Source of the DNA: Aradus depressus
Taxonomy: Eukaryota; Arthropoda; Insecta; Hemiptera; Aradidae
DNA length: 64,000 nucleotides
Assembly (NCBI GenBank): GCA_963662175.1
Contig: OY759215.1
Coordinates: 42,053,213-42,117,212 of the forward strand
Direction of reading: 5' to 3'
The translations under genes and the position numbers were made by a program. Below, piece by piece: positions 55,364 through 64,000 of this stretch. The notes under the pieces are model-generated. The model saw only the letters and a list, made by a program, of their open reading frames with translations, did not search any database and was not told the origin of the DNA. Numbering within the stretch: position 1 is the stretch's first letter; each line of letters starts with the position of its first letter.

Positions 55364-56450
55364 TTAACCCATTAACGCAGTTCGTTCCCATATGGGCACA
55401 ATAAACATGGCTTAGAAAATTTATTATATTTATCTTAATACACTTCCTCTGTTTCGATAAACACTAGTTGAGATTCACAAGCTGGCCGGGATGGTTCTCT
55501 TCACGGTTTTAACGAAGCAATTTCAATTCTCGTAAAAATTTTTTAAAAAAATCACTATATTAATAGTTTAATACCTTCTCTATAATAAAATAAACATGAA
55601 TAATTGACATAAGTCATAATTATTCGACTGTTTTTGGTGTTTATGATGTTGTATGCGTTTTCAACACTTTTTTGGTTTCTATGCCCAGATTTACGTTAGA
55701 TAAGGTGCTCAATATGATGGAGGACCTCAATAACGAGTTCAAAGATCCAGGATTGGACTTCGACTTGTATATCGAGCCTCTAGACCCGACCGTTGAAACA
55801 GATGAGAGGACGGAGGCGGTCTAATGGATAATTCGCCCTCCAGAGCTGGTGCAGAAATTTGTTTTGCTAACAACATTCAAATTTGAACAATGTTTGATGA
55901 TAATGAAGATGCCGCACAAGAAACTTCTCCGTCTCTTCCTACGGCCCCACACTTCCTCGCAAAGGACTGAATTGGATACAATTACGCCTCGATCTGGCAA
56001 AAGTGCTATGTATTTCATACTTTGTGCCCGAAGAAGAGATGGGCTACGAGTCGATGTTAAGCTATTATGGACGCCACAGCTTTAAGCAGTTTATACGTAA
56101 CTTCTCCTGTCACCATAACAATGTAATTGTTCAAATTCATTCAAAAATGTTTTATTTTTTTTGTTTAAGCCCTAATTCTTAATTTCTAATGTTCCTTTTA
56201 TTACTAGCATTTTAGTGCAATATAATTTTAACCATTGTAGGTTCCTTTTTCTTTTATAGGTTACCTTGAAAAAGTCATAATCATAATAAAAATGTGTCTT
56301 AGGATGTGATAAATTGATTACGTTATAAATTGAAATCAAAAGACTGTAACTTTAAAAAAAAGTAAATAAAAGTTCATTTATTTAAAAATACATTGTCTGA
56401 AAGACCCTAAAGACGCCTAGCGTGCTCATATGGGCACGGCCTTTTTCTTC
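55364..56450 (+). mobile_element. piggyBac-type element, decayed
   Basis: TTAACCCATTAACGCAG at 55364 fits a piggyBac end beginning at the TTAA target. CCCATATGGGCAC follows at 55388 and a related CTCATATGGGCAC occurs at 56424. The internal transposase relic is listed separately. The right boundary is uncertain. Confidence 0.6.
55681..56105 (+). pseudogene. piggyBac transposase relic
   Basis: An initial frame, MPRFTLDKVLNMMEDLNNEF, then GLDFDLYIEPLDPTVETDER, stops at 55822. Another frame gives DDNEDAAQETSPSLPTAPHF, an acidic N-terminal type sequence. A third, at about 56030-56098, reads PEEEMGYESMLSYYGRHSFK followed by QFIR, the conserved YYGRHS-x-K-x-FI motif of piggyBac transposases. Most of the DDD catalytic domain is deleted, so the copy is dead. 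Confidence 0.78.
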
Positions 56451-56555
56451 CACAGGAGTCAATAGATTTTAATAAAACTTTTTTTGGGGTTCAGAGAGAA
56501 CTAATGAGATGAGTTATATATGGTTCAGTTTTGAAAAAATAAAAGAAAAAAAAAA
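56106..56555. other. AT-rich tail of the piggyBac region
   Basis: No coding sequence; it contains the second CATATGGGCAC motif at about 56424-56436. Confidence 0.4.
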
Positions 56556-56632
56556 GAGGGCGCCGGTAGCTCAGTGTTATGCGTGTTTGCCTTCTGAGCT
56601 CAAGGTCGGGGGTTCGAAACCCGGGCGAGGTG
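56556..56632 (+). mobile_element. SINE head only
   Basis: GAGGGCGCCGGTAGCTCAGT to GGTTCGAAACCCGGGCGAGG: the tRNA-like part with A and B boxes but without the body. It follows an A tract. Confidence 0.85.
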
Positions 56633-57119
56633 GATCTAGGAAATAAAATAACTACAAATACTAGTATAAACTAACCTATAAAGGTTAGGTAGTTTTTGTA
56701 CAACAATTTTTTATGGAATAGACAATATTTCAAAAATTAGTTTGTTTTATACATTCACCAACTTGGTGTTCATTATTGTATATTCTAGACGTTACCATTC
56801 ACTTCTTGTATTAAATCTTAAATAGATATTTCTACAATATTTATAACATTATTGCAAATAGATTTTAGAAAGACAAATAAAATGTGCCGATTCCAGATAG
56901 TGCCACGGTTCACCAGGCGATCATATAATCTTTCCCGCTTTACTAATCCTTGTTCTTCCTCACTGGTTTAAATAATCTCACCAAACCGATCATCCTGTTT
57001 TAATAGTTTTTGGTTGACGTAATAGAACTCACTCACCCGAAAAATCTACAAAGTCTGTCACTTCTAGTTAATTCTAATCATTATTATCATAATTTAAGTA
57101 GTTATATATTTTCATAAAC
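56633..57119. other. Intergenic, unidentified
   Basis: TGGAATAGACAATATTTCAA near 56714 is the inverse of the core motif of the element at 38.1-38.6 kb. Otherwise unidentified AT-rich DNA. Confidence 0.4.
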
Positions 57120-57120
57120 A

Positions 57121-57290
57121 ACCTTGAGCACGCCGTCCTTCGGATGTTTCGAGCCTATGTGATGAAGGAAGACCTCTTACCCTAGGTAACTCTTTTTAGC
57201 CCTGGGTAGGCTCTTGTCCATCAGAGCGACTAAAGAGACCTCTGGTAATAGCCGATATGACCTTCTAGTTTAATGCCCGGGCATGAGTTG
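57121..57290 (+). mobile_element. Diverged SINE body fragment
   Basis: GAGCACGCCGTCCTTCGGAT, CTTACCCTAGGTAACTC and AATGCCCGGGCATGAGTTG match the SINE body with deletions. Confidence 0.78.
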
Positions 57291-57419
57291 GAAAAATACA
57301 CAAACAGACAAAGTTTCTGAAGTAGTGGTGATATTTAAAACATTCGTTTACGTAGTTTAAAATTAAAAGTATATCATAACTAAAAAAAAGGTGTGCCTCA
57401 CCCACATAAGCGCACGGTA

Positions 57420-57951
57420 GAAGTGAAACTTCTTTTGTCTTCATTAACCGTGCGAATCAAATAAACAAATAAATAAAAGGACAATAAAAATATTAAACCT
57501 AAAAATATTTAAAATTATATTTTATTGATCTGGTGCTTCAATAATAAAATTTAACCAATAAGAAATCTATAATTTTAATGAATTTTAATAATTTAAAAAT
57601 ATAAATGGAGCGTAATTAATAAAAATTACCTTTATGTTAATTTTCTTGTTGCTGTATTTGCTTTTGTCTTGCATGGAATTGTCAAACACGTTCTGTTCAA
57701 GTTTTTGGCATTTTTAACTAACTAATTAACTAACTCAGAATAAAATTAAACGTATTAAATTATTAATCAAACGTATTATTGTACCGTATGCAAACACTTA
57801 GCACACAACAGGTGAAGCATCGACACCGACCTAAACTCGTTGTTGACTTGTACGCATTGGCTACTTATCCACCTCTCTTTAGAGTTTCATGTTTGATTTT
57901 TTACGTCGAGGTGATTCCGATTCACGGGTCTGTCTAAAGGAGTTTCACTTC
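57420..57951. mobile_element. 532-bp element with inverted ends
   Basis: GAAGTGAAACTTCTTTTG at the left and the inverse of CTAAAGGAGTTTCACTTC at the right are imperfect inverted repeats, followed inside by CCGTGCGAATC and its inverse partner GATTCACGGG. The interior is AT-rich and non-coding. The superfamily is not identified. Confidence 0.65.
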
Positions 57952-57989
57952 AAAAAAAAAAAGTACATCGTCAGATTGGAAGATAAAAA

Positions 57990-58165
57990 CTGACCCGAGC
58001 CTCTGCGATGTCAGGTAATCGTTAACAACCCGAACCCTAGGTAGCTTAAACCTTGAGTAAGATCAATTTAGGACTCCCACTGTAGAGTCATTCACCAGAG
58101 CGACGAACGAGCGCCATGGTAGTAGGCATTAGGACATCGTTGTAAAAGCCTGGGCATGCATCACT
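57990..58165 (+). mobile_element. Diverged SINE body fragment
   Basis: GACCCGAGCCTCTGCGATGT, CAGGTAATCGTTAACAACCC and AAAGCCTGGGCATGCATCAC match the SINE body; the head is missing. Confidence 0.8.
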
Positions 58166-58585
58166 AAAATAACAACAAAAAAACATATTTTCATTGCTTA
58201 AACGAGAGTTGAATGAACATACGTATACTAACAATGTTTTCTTTATCATACATATAATATATTAAACACGACAAACCTTGGGTGGCAACCAGAAGAAAAA
58301 TCAGCAACAAATCAATTCGGCTATTCTGCTTTAAATCAGGAAGAAAAGATTCTTCAACACTAGAAAATAATACTAAGGTCTTAAGACTGAAACATCCTGG
58401 GATTGAACGTTAGGCAGGAACTAACGGTAATTTTCAACGTTTCATCGAGGGTTTGACAAGTCATCCATTACTGGTATCAAAACCTGTTTGAAAAAATCAT
58501 ATTGGCATTCAAGTTCACTTCTATTATTTTATTATACTAGCTTAGGAAGGTATAATTTAAGAACTCATATCTGCTAATGAGGGCA
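58166..58585. other. Intergenic, unidentified
   Basis: Nothing recognised. Confidence 0.4.
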
Positions 58586-58729
58586 GGGAAAATTACATTA
58601 ATTACAATGGCGAAAAATTTTGGATGAATGGCAAGAAGTAAATAAATATATATAATATATTATATATATTTATTTACTTCTTGCCATTCATCCAAAATTT
58701 TTCACCATTGTAATTAATGTAATTTTCCC
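58586..58729. repeat. 144-bp near-perfect palindrome
   Basis: GGGAAAATTACATTAATTAC on the left and GTAATTAATGTAATTTTCCC on the right begin and end two arms of about 70 bases that pair almost without mismatch through TGGATGAATGGCAAGAAGTA, meeting in a TATA centre with practically no loop. Confidence 0.95.
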
Positions 58730-58746
58730 TATACATATAGGTATAT

Positions 58747-58842
58747 AACAAAACTTGGAAAAGGTCAAGTGAGCGTCTTATAATGTTCTTTAAAATTCTT
58801 ATAAATCTTATAAGACTTTCACTTGACGTTTTCCAAGTTTTG
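58747..58842. repeat. 96-bp hairpin next to the palindrome
   Basis: AACAAAACTTGGAAAAGGTC...CTTATAA pairs with TTATAAGACTTTCACTTGAC...AAGTTTTGTT with about three mismatches and a loop of roughly 24 bases. The size is that of a small-RNA precursor hairpin, but no processing evidence can be seen. Confidence 0.85.
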
Positions 58843-58904
58843 TTTTATTCCATAACTTTATTTTTTTTATTTTTTGGCCTTATGTAAGATGCATATTAGC
58901 CATG

Positions 58905-59045
58905 TCACCACTGTCTTATTTGGTTATTTACGACATCCATGGCCCCGGGAGGGAGTTCTATCTACGAAATAAAACTCACTCCCGGACGGGATTCGAACCC
59001 GCAAACCATGGTGAGACCATACGACCAGAGCCCTATGGTAACAGA
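58905..59045 (-). mobile_element. Second tRNA-derived SINE family, longer copy
   Basis: On the minus strand, GGTTTGCGGGTTCGAATCCC gives a B box. Upstream CTGTTACCATAGGGCTCTGG may be the tRNA 5' half, and the body GAGTGAGTTTTATTTCGTAG follows. It matches 2726-2808. Confidence 0.65.
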
Positions 59046-59347
59046 ACCAGTTGTTTTTCAATGGTATCCAATGCTTTTGGGAACAATCTGGCAGTATTAA
59101 TGATTTTCCATGAGGAAGTTACATTTTAGCATAAATCAATTGAACTTGATATATGTATCTTCGAAATGAATTTCTTCTCGCAAATAGTTGTAGCAGTAGT
59201 TATCTTTCAAAAATATTCATTGCTTTCGACGATAATAAGCCTGAATTGTTGATGTTAAATGAGTTCAAAACATTCTGGCATAAATCAATCAAAATTGATA
59301 TTTCTTAATAATGCACTTTTTTCGCAATTGCATAACAGCACTAGTTA

Positions 59348-59693
59348 GGTTAGGTTAAGTTTTATGACTCATGCTCGGGCTTTAACAACGAGGTCATATC
59401 GCCTACTACCAGAGCGCTCTTTCGTCACTCTGGTGGACATGAGCCCGACTCTACTGTGGGAGTCCTAAATTTTGCCTACCCTAAATTTTTATTCACCTAG
59501 GGTAGGGGTCTTTAACGAGTACCTGACATCATACAGGCTCGGGAACATCGCTTAACGTCCCATCCGAAGGACGGCGTGCTTAAGTTTATTTTACCTCCCA
59601 GATAAAATAAACTAAGGGCCTCGGTTGGGTTACGAACCCACGACCTTGAGCTCAGAAGTCAAGCACGCATACCACTGAGCTACCGGCGCCCTC
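59348..59693 (-). mobile_element. tRNA-derived SINE with 14-bp target duplication
   Basis: Complete inverse copy, from the tail GGTTAGGTTAAG to the head TACCGGCGCCCTC. AACAGCACTAGTTA stands at 59334-59347 and 59694-59707. It is close to the consensus and hence young. Confidence 0.95.
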
Positions 59694-59769
59694 AACAGCA
59701 CTAGTTAATTTTCAACGATATTCAATGCTTTCGATGATAATAAGTTGATTTACAATAGAAATTATAGGA

Positions 59770-59885
59770 TATTGATGGAGGATACATTGGTTACAACGGC
59801 AGATGGTGAAGTTTTTGTGTAGAGCCTCCCCCACTCCCTCTGATCCCCCCTTTTCCTTCGATCGATTTCTTGACCTACCTGTAAA
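59770..59885 (+). mobile_element. TACTTCCCC-family internal fragment
   Basis: ATACATTGGTTACAACGGCA and CCCCCTTTTCCTTCGATCGA match the internal module. Confidence 0.55.
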
Positions 59886-60018
59886 TTAAAAAAAAATAAC
59901 ATGTGAAAAATTAAAGAAAAATACATAAAAAATCTAAAATTCATATTTACAATTAAAAAAAAAAACGGAGTGTCTTATCAATTCTACATTTATATTGAAT
60001 ACAAAGGAAAAAAAAATA

Positions 60019-60779
60019 CAGTAAACTCTCGATTATCCGCGGGCGGTTTATCCGCGGTGCCTGTAGGAGGCATTTTTATAAAAAAAGGAAGGTTTTGAAA
60101 CCGAAAATTATTTCACAAAAATTGAAATAAAGTTACTAAATACATACTTAAACGTAATAAAAATAGTAAATAACAAATATACATACAGTACAGTACACTT
60201 AATAATGTATGTACAGTACAAAACGTATATGTAGTTCATTATTACTGTGCAGTACATAATATGTATTGTATAATGTATCGGTATATACGTAGTGTGTGCT
60301 TGAGCAGTTTTGGACGCGACTAGCGGCACTGCAGATGTTTGCTTACTTAGCGTGCGAGTGAATCGCCTGGTCAGTGAGTCATCTGCACGTGATGCAGCAT
60401 TAGGACACATTGACAGCATTATTCAATACCTTGAAGAGCAAGACGACGCATCACTTTGTGACAAGATGGTGTTGAGAAAACTCAAATAACAAATAAAGAT
60501 AAAGTGTTGCACTACGAAAAAGCAAAAGCAAATGACTGACTTTTTTGTTAAACAGTAAAGATGACTTTTTAATAACCTACATGACATTGATTGAGTTTTG
60601 TTATCAGATACGTCCTTTTATTGTATAATAAACTTATTTAAAGCACTACTTGTGTGTTGTTTTTTTAGTGCCTTCGGCCTTTGTTTAACCATTATCGGCA
60701 ATTTTGCGGCTTATCCGCGAAATTCGATTATCCGCGGTATCCACGCCAGTCAATCCCGCGGATAATCGGGAGTTTACTG
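60019..60779 (+). mobile_element. Tigger/pogo element, internally deleted, with intact TIRs
   Basis: CAGTAAACTCTCGATTATCC at 60019 and the inverse GGATAATCGGGAGTTTACTG ending at 60779 are TIRs, flanked by TA (60017-60018 and 60780-60781). TTATCCGCGG is repeated subterminally on both sides, a likely transposase-binding site. It retains only the last part of the transposase ORF. Confidence 0.9.
60313..60489 (+). pseudogene. Tigger transposase C terminus
   Basis: The plus-strand frame ends SARDAALGHIDSIIQYLEEQ, then DDASLCDKMVLRKLK and TAA at 60487. The pattern of an alpha-helical LxxLxxYLExxDD end is typical of Tigger/jerky-type transposases. The DNA-binding and DDE domains are deleted. Confidence 0.75.
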
Positions 60780-60894
60780 TATTTGAAAAAAGTTGAGTCG
60801 TTTAGCCAAAATACCTTTAATACTTTCGTTGCTTCTAGTGGTGCCATCTGTTGAAATAAATTCATAATAAAATACAGGACATTTAACATTAATA

Positions 60895-61055
60895 TTGGTT
60901 AATTCGTTCTGGGGTAGTACATTGCCGGAGTTTTACCGAGGACTTTTTTTTTTTTTTTAATTTTTGGAATCAGGGGTTTGAAAAAATGATGAAAAGTCAA
61001 CATCGATTTCTGACCAATTAAATAACTTCCTCTATATTTCGTATAGCTGAGGAAG
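60895..61055. mobile_element. Head-to-head chimera of TACTTCCCC-family ends
   Basis: The left half (TTCTGGGGTAGTACATTGCC) is an inverse left end. The right half (GGAATCAGGGGTTTG to TTCGTATAGCTGAGGAAGTA) is a direct right end. Joined at a T tract, they form an arrangement not seen in the other copies. Confidence 0.6.
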
Positions 61056-61059
61056 TAAT

Positions 61060-61600
61060 AAATGAAAATATAACATTGATTGTGGACCATTTGGGTCATT
61101 TGTAAATACCTGTATGTTCTTACCAATGTTTATTGTACGTTTTTAGTTCAAAATTAATTTTTTTCTAAAACCCCAAATTTTGATGTAGGAATCCCAATGG
61201 GATTGAGGTGCTGTGTCCTGCCGTCCCTGAGGTTCCTCCTCTGCATCCCACCGCTACTCCTGAATTATCGGGTCTCATCAGGTTCCGTTGTTTTCCGTTC
61301 TCTTCAGTGCATTATGGATTTGTGACGCTCTCCTTTCTCAACTTATCTTCCTACTTCTACGTCGGTCTTCTCTGTCCCTTCATTTGGTTCAATAAGTGCC
61401 TCTAAATGATATCAATGCCCATCGTCAAACAATTCAATCAGTTTAATGTCCACTCATATTTGAGCTCAGATAATAATTTTTTTTACAAATTATGTAAGTA
61501 AATAAATTAGAGGATTGCTGACGTAATGATGATTATTTCACAAGTTGAAAAATAAATATATAGTCTGACCTCTCACAGATTTTATCATTTCATGCTAGCC
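61060..61600. other. Intergenic, unidentified
   Basis: 61200-61405 is GC-richer with one ORF (CPAVPEVPPLHPTATPEL...) that I do not recognise. The rest is AT-rich. Confidence 0.3.
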
Positions 61601-61720
61601 GGCTTTCGATAGTTCTGGCTCAACATAAAAAATCTAATAACTGCCGTTGTAATGAATTTATTGACACACAATTATATTGTAAATTCAAACCTCCATAAGG
61701 AAGACACATTAAGAAACAAA
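61600..61720 (-). mobile_element. TACTTCCCC-family fragment
   Basis: AATCTAATAACTGCCGTTGT and AATGAATTTATTGACACACA match the internal module in inverse. Confidence 0.6.
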
Positions 61721-61880
61721 TACAAACTACCGACTGTCATGAAAAAACTACTCCAAATATCCAACGACGAATACAACGGACTCATCCATTTCCTTAAAGA
61801 TGCAAAACTTTACGAGGACATGTAGTCACAATAGTCGTCGTTAATGACGCTGCAGTCGAAGCGACGTTCAAAAATGTTTT
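61708..61880 (+). pseudogene. LINE extreme C terminus
   Basis: NKYKLPTVMKKLLQISNDEY followed by NGLIHFLKDAKLYEDM and a stop resembles the final helix (LL...FL...L) after RNase H in jockey-like LINEs. Only the end is left, followed by non-coding sequence. Confidence 0.5.
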
Positions 61881-61919
61881 ATAATTTTATATGAAATATT
61901 TTCTTCAATAAATGCCGAA

Positions 61920-62096
61920 AACCGTCCTATTGAAACCCAGTTTTTTTTTCTGTTTTCTTCATTTACGCGGAAACGGTTAATTCTATCCAAAAATTGGTTC
62001 TCAACAAAAATATTCTTTATTAATTTTTCTATTGCCTACGTTTTCTAAGATTTGAGATACAACAATACAAACAAAGTTATAGCGCCCAACGAATGT
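61920..62096 (+). mobile_element. Right part of the 32579-family relic
   Basis: GGAAACGGTTAATTCTATCC, AAAAATTGGTTCTCA and TTATAGCGCCCAACGAATG correspond to 33075-33200 in the same orientation. Confidence 0.6.
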
Positions 62097-62157
62097 ACTA
62101 TACATTTTCATGGGAAATATTTCTAAAAATTATAACTAATATTAAATTCTACTCAAT

Positions 62158-62367
62158 AAAAACATTTAGAACAAGTCAAAAAATTCCACTATATTTATAT
62201 AAAATACACAATATATTTCGCTGGTTAGAGCATTGTCAAGTGTACAGGATACAGACTTATGACCAGACTTATGTATCCTGTACACTTGACAATGCTCTAA
62301 CCAGCGAAATATATTGTGTATTTTATACAAATATAGTGGAATTTTTTGACTTGTTCAAGTGTTTTTA
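62158..62367. repeat. 210-bp hairpin with 95-bp arms
   Basis: AAAAACATTTAGAACAAGTC...GTGTACAGGATAC pairs with GTATCCTGTACACTTGAC...GACTTGTTCAAGTGTTTTTA almost perfectly over about 95 bases, leaving a loop of about 20 bases with a repeated AGACTTATG. Confidence 0.93.
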
Positions 62368-63215
62368 TACAGTAGTATTTACAATGAACTTCCACAAAAT
62401 CTCTGACAAAAACATCTCTAATATTAAATTGTAACGAATTGCAAGACCACTTTAGGAGGAGGAATAAGAGTGGTCTGTAAGTTGTTCTGGTATAAAAAGG
62501 TCCTCTTATGGCTACGTAACATACATTTTCCATTATTTTCAATGTGTTCAAATTTTAGCTAAAACGCAGGAAGTTCATACTACTTCACCCCGTACAGGCT
62601 ATGAAGTAATGACTCGTATTTCATGTCAACCTACCTGTTGGCTTCCTAACTACTTATACATAAACTCTAGTTTATGTAGGTTTGGAGTTGCTTCTTTACC
62701 ATAACCGGTTATCATAACCGCTTGAATTCTTCAAGTTCTTTTGATGTATTAAACAGTTCAGTATCATTAATTTAATGATACGACGCCGAGACGAATGGAA
62801 CTTGCTACGTGGGTACATATTTCAAAGTAAGCTCTGTCTAGGCATTTTCACGCATAGTCGTTTTTAATTAAATTTCGGGGTAGATTGGTCCCGTTTTTGC
62901 ACTTGTTTCGACGACAGGCCTCCAACGGCCGCCAGATAACGGATCTGTCTACTACATTAGGCCCTTATAAATTTCATGATCCAGTATCTGCCTTGCGAAA
63001 GAGCATTCATTAAGAATGTCATTCATAAATCTTAAGTTATGCGAATTCTCTGACAGGCCGCATGTAGAATAATATATGTACTACTGTCCGTCTGCCTGAC
63101 CCTCAGCCTACTTCTAATATCTCGGAAACTATTCAAACTAAATACACGGAGAAAACTAAATTCTTGCGGCAAAGCAAATTTCTTCTTGCGGCAAAAAAAG
63201 TTGTATTCTGTATTT
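62368..63215. other. Intergenic, unidentified
   Basis: 62453-62535 (GTGGTCTGTAAG, TTCTGGTATAAAAAGGTCCT) resembles the right flank of the small elements at 30463 and 43730. Nothing else was recognised. Confidence 0.4.
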
Positions 63216-63370
63216 TGTGTCGGTGGTAGGGAATAGTAGACACCAGTCAGTGATAGGGATTCGTAGACACCACTAGGTTATAGGGAATAATAGTAGACAC
63301 CGGACGGTGATAGGGATTAGTAGTAGACACCAGACTGTGATAGGGTATAGTAGACACCACTAGGTGATTC
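63216..63370. repeat. Imperfect minisatellite, about five units
   Basis: TAGTAGACACCA followed by GTGATAGGG-type sequence repeats at intervals of about 29-35 bases. The minus-strand ORF with repeated PYH/STN is only a by-product of it. Confidence 0.85.
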
Positions 63371-63534
63371 TCTCGATGAGAATAGAGTTTTACTACCCAA
63401 GCTATACAAATTATAAGGATTGTTTTTAATTTAATTCTGTAAGAAGATAATGTCAAAAAGAGAAGGTAAAAATAATATTTAGACCAAGCGAGAAATCATC
63501 AGTGTAAGCTATTTTCTTTATATATACTTCCCCA

Positions 63535-63742
63535 GCTATACCAAGTAGAGTAGTAGAGGAAGTTATGTAATCAGTCAAAAATTCGATGTCAAGTTTTCAA
63601 TGGAATTTCATGTTTATATATGAATTTATTGACACGAAATTTAAAAAATAAAATAACATTTAAGACACCATATTTGATATTCAGAGGGAGAGCAAAACTG
63701 TTAATTAATTTGAGCTGGGAAAGTACATTTGCGGTGATTGAC
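63535..63742 (-). mobile_element. TACTTCCCC-family element, internally deleted
   Basis: The right end in inverse, TACTTCCCCAGCTATACCAA, and the left end in inverse, GAGCTGGGAAAGTACATTTG, GGTGATTGACTGAATCAC, are only about 200 bases apart, so most internal modules are gone. Confidence 0.72.
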
Positions 63743-63749
63743 TGAATCA

Positions 63750-63835
63750 CGGCGTAGCCAGTAGGGGGGATTTATCCTATGTAATTTGGAGGAATGTCAG
63801 AATTCAAACTCCCCTCTTTGGCCACGCTACTGGGT
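63750..63835. mobile_element. Tiny MITE-like hairpin
   Basis: GGCGTAGCCAGTAGGGGGGA on the left and TCCCCTCTTTGGCCACGCTA on the right are imperfect inverted repeats of the common GTAGCCA-type ends of hAT-like MITEs. Confidence 0.5.
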
Positions 63836-64000
63836 TAATGGACAGTTTCATACGTCACGACAGTTAGTTTCATGTCACGGTTTATACGACACTGTTGACT
63901 CGGCTAACAACCTAGACGTTGAGCACGTGATGCCACTACGTGTCTCTACACTTCTTGTATGTCCTGTATTCATGCCCTTTGTAAATATGGTCTTTATTGT
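63836..64000. other. Right edge, unidentified
   Basis: No gene or repeat recognised. Confidence 0.4.

Noticed and set aside
55849..56085. 78-residue ORF.
   Set aside because: It is a shifted frame across the piggyBac transposase relic; the conserved motifs lie in the other frames.
61208..61405. 65-residue ORF in a GC-richer patch.
   Set aside because: No motif and no support from splice sites or neighbours.

Overview
This is a 64 kb stretch of animal nuclear DNA that is strongly AT-rich and crowded with transposon remains. It has no operons, no bacterial gene layout and no long ORFs. The short exons with GT-AG borders, the collagen family member present, the tRNA-derived SINEs, and the mix of jockey/R1-like LINEs with Tigger/pogo, Tc1, hAT and piggyBac DNA elements fit an arthropod. 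A parasitic copepod of the sea-louse type is my best guess, but that is an inference that a species search would have to settle.

The only well-supported host gene is at the left. Nine exons on the + strand between 1405 and 21015 encode the C-terminal part (about 209 residues) of a transmembrane collagen of the type XIII/XXIII/XXV (MACIT) group. Gly-X-Y exons, mostly multiples of 9 nt and all phase 0, are separated by introns of up to about 8 kb. They lead to the conserved cysteine-containing C-terminal domain (GLDAPCP...GCGW). A last exon adds an acidic, tyrosine-rich tail that ends at the TAG at 21013. The 5' part of the gene lies outside the window. Intron 1 of the visible part holds a GC-richer island with a perfect RFX X-box between two CCAAT boxes.

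From about 21.7 kb to the right end I find no intact host gene. The region is made of layered mobile elements. One 340-bp tRNA-derived SINE family has about 20 copies, several with clear 12-14 bp target-site duplications (TSDs). One copy is inserted into another SINE, and another SINE head is split by a 5'-truncated LINE. A second element family of about 700 bp ends in TACTTCCCCAG/CTGGGGAAGTA and has roughly 19 full or partial copies. About ten LINE fragments are present on both strands. DNA transposons comprise Tigger/pogo remnants, a Tc1 transposase end, a hAT MITE (short non-autonomous element) with an 8-bp duplication, and a piggyBac remnant.

The most unusual objects are: a 429-bp element with terminal inverted repeats (TIRs) that carries one exon of ribosomal protein L10 together with its splice acceptor (41484-41912); a Tigger-ended element with circularly permuted, inverted internal repeats (37878-38862); a nearly identical 7 x 107 bp tandem array (35010-35759); long near-perfect hairpins near 58.6 kb and 62.2 kb; and a 130-codon intact ORF of an uncharacterised family at 51.4-51.8 kb, inserted into one of the 700-bp repeats.
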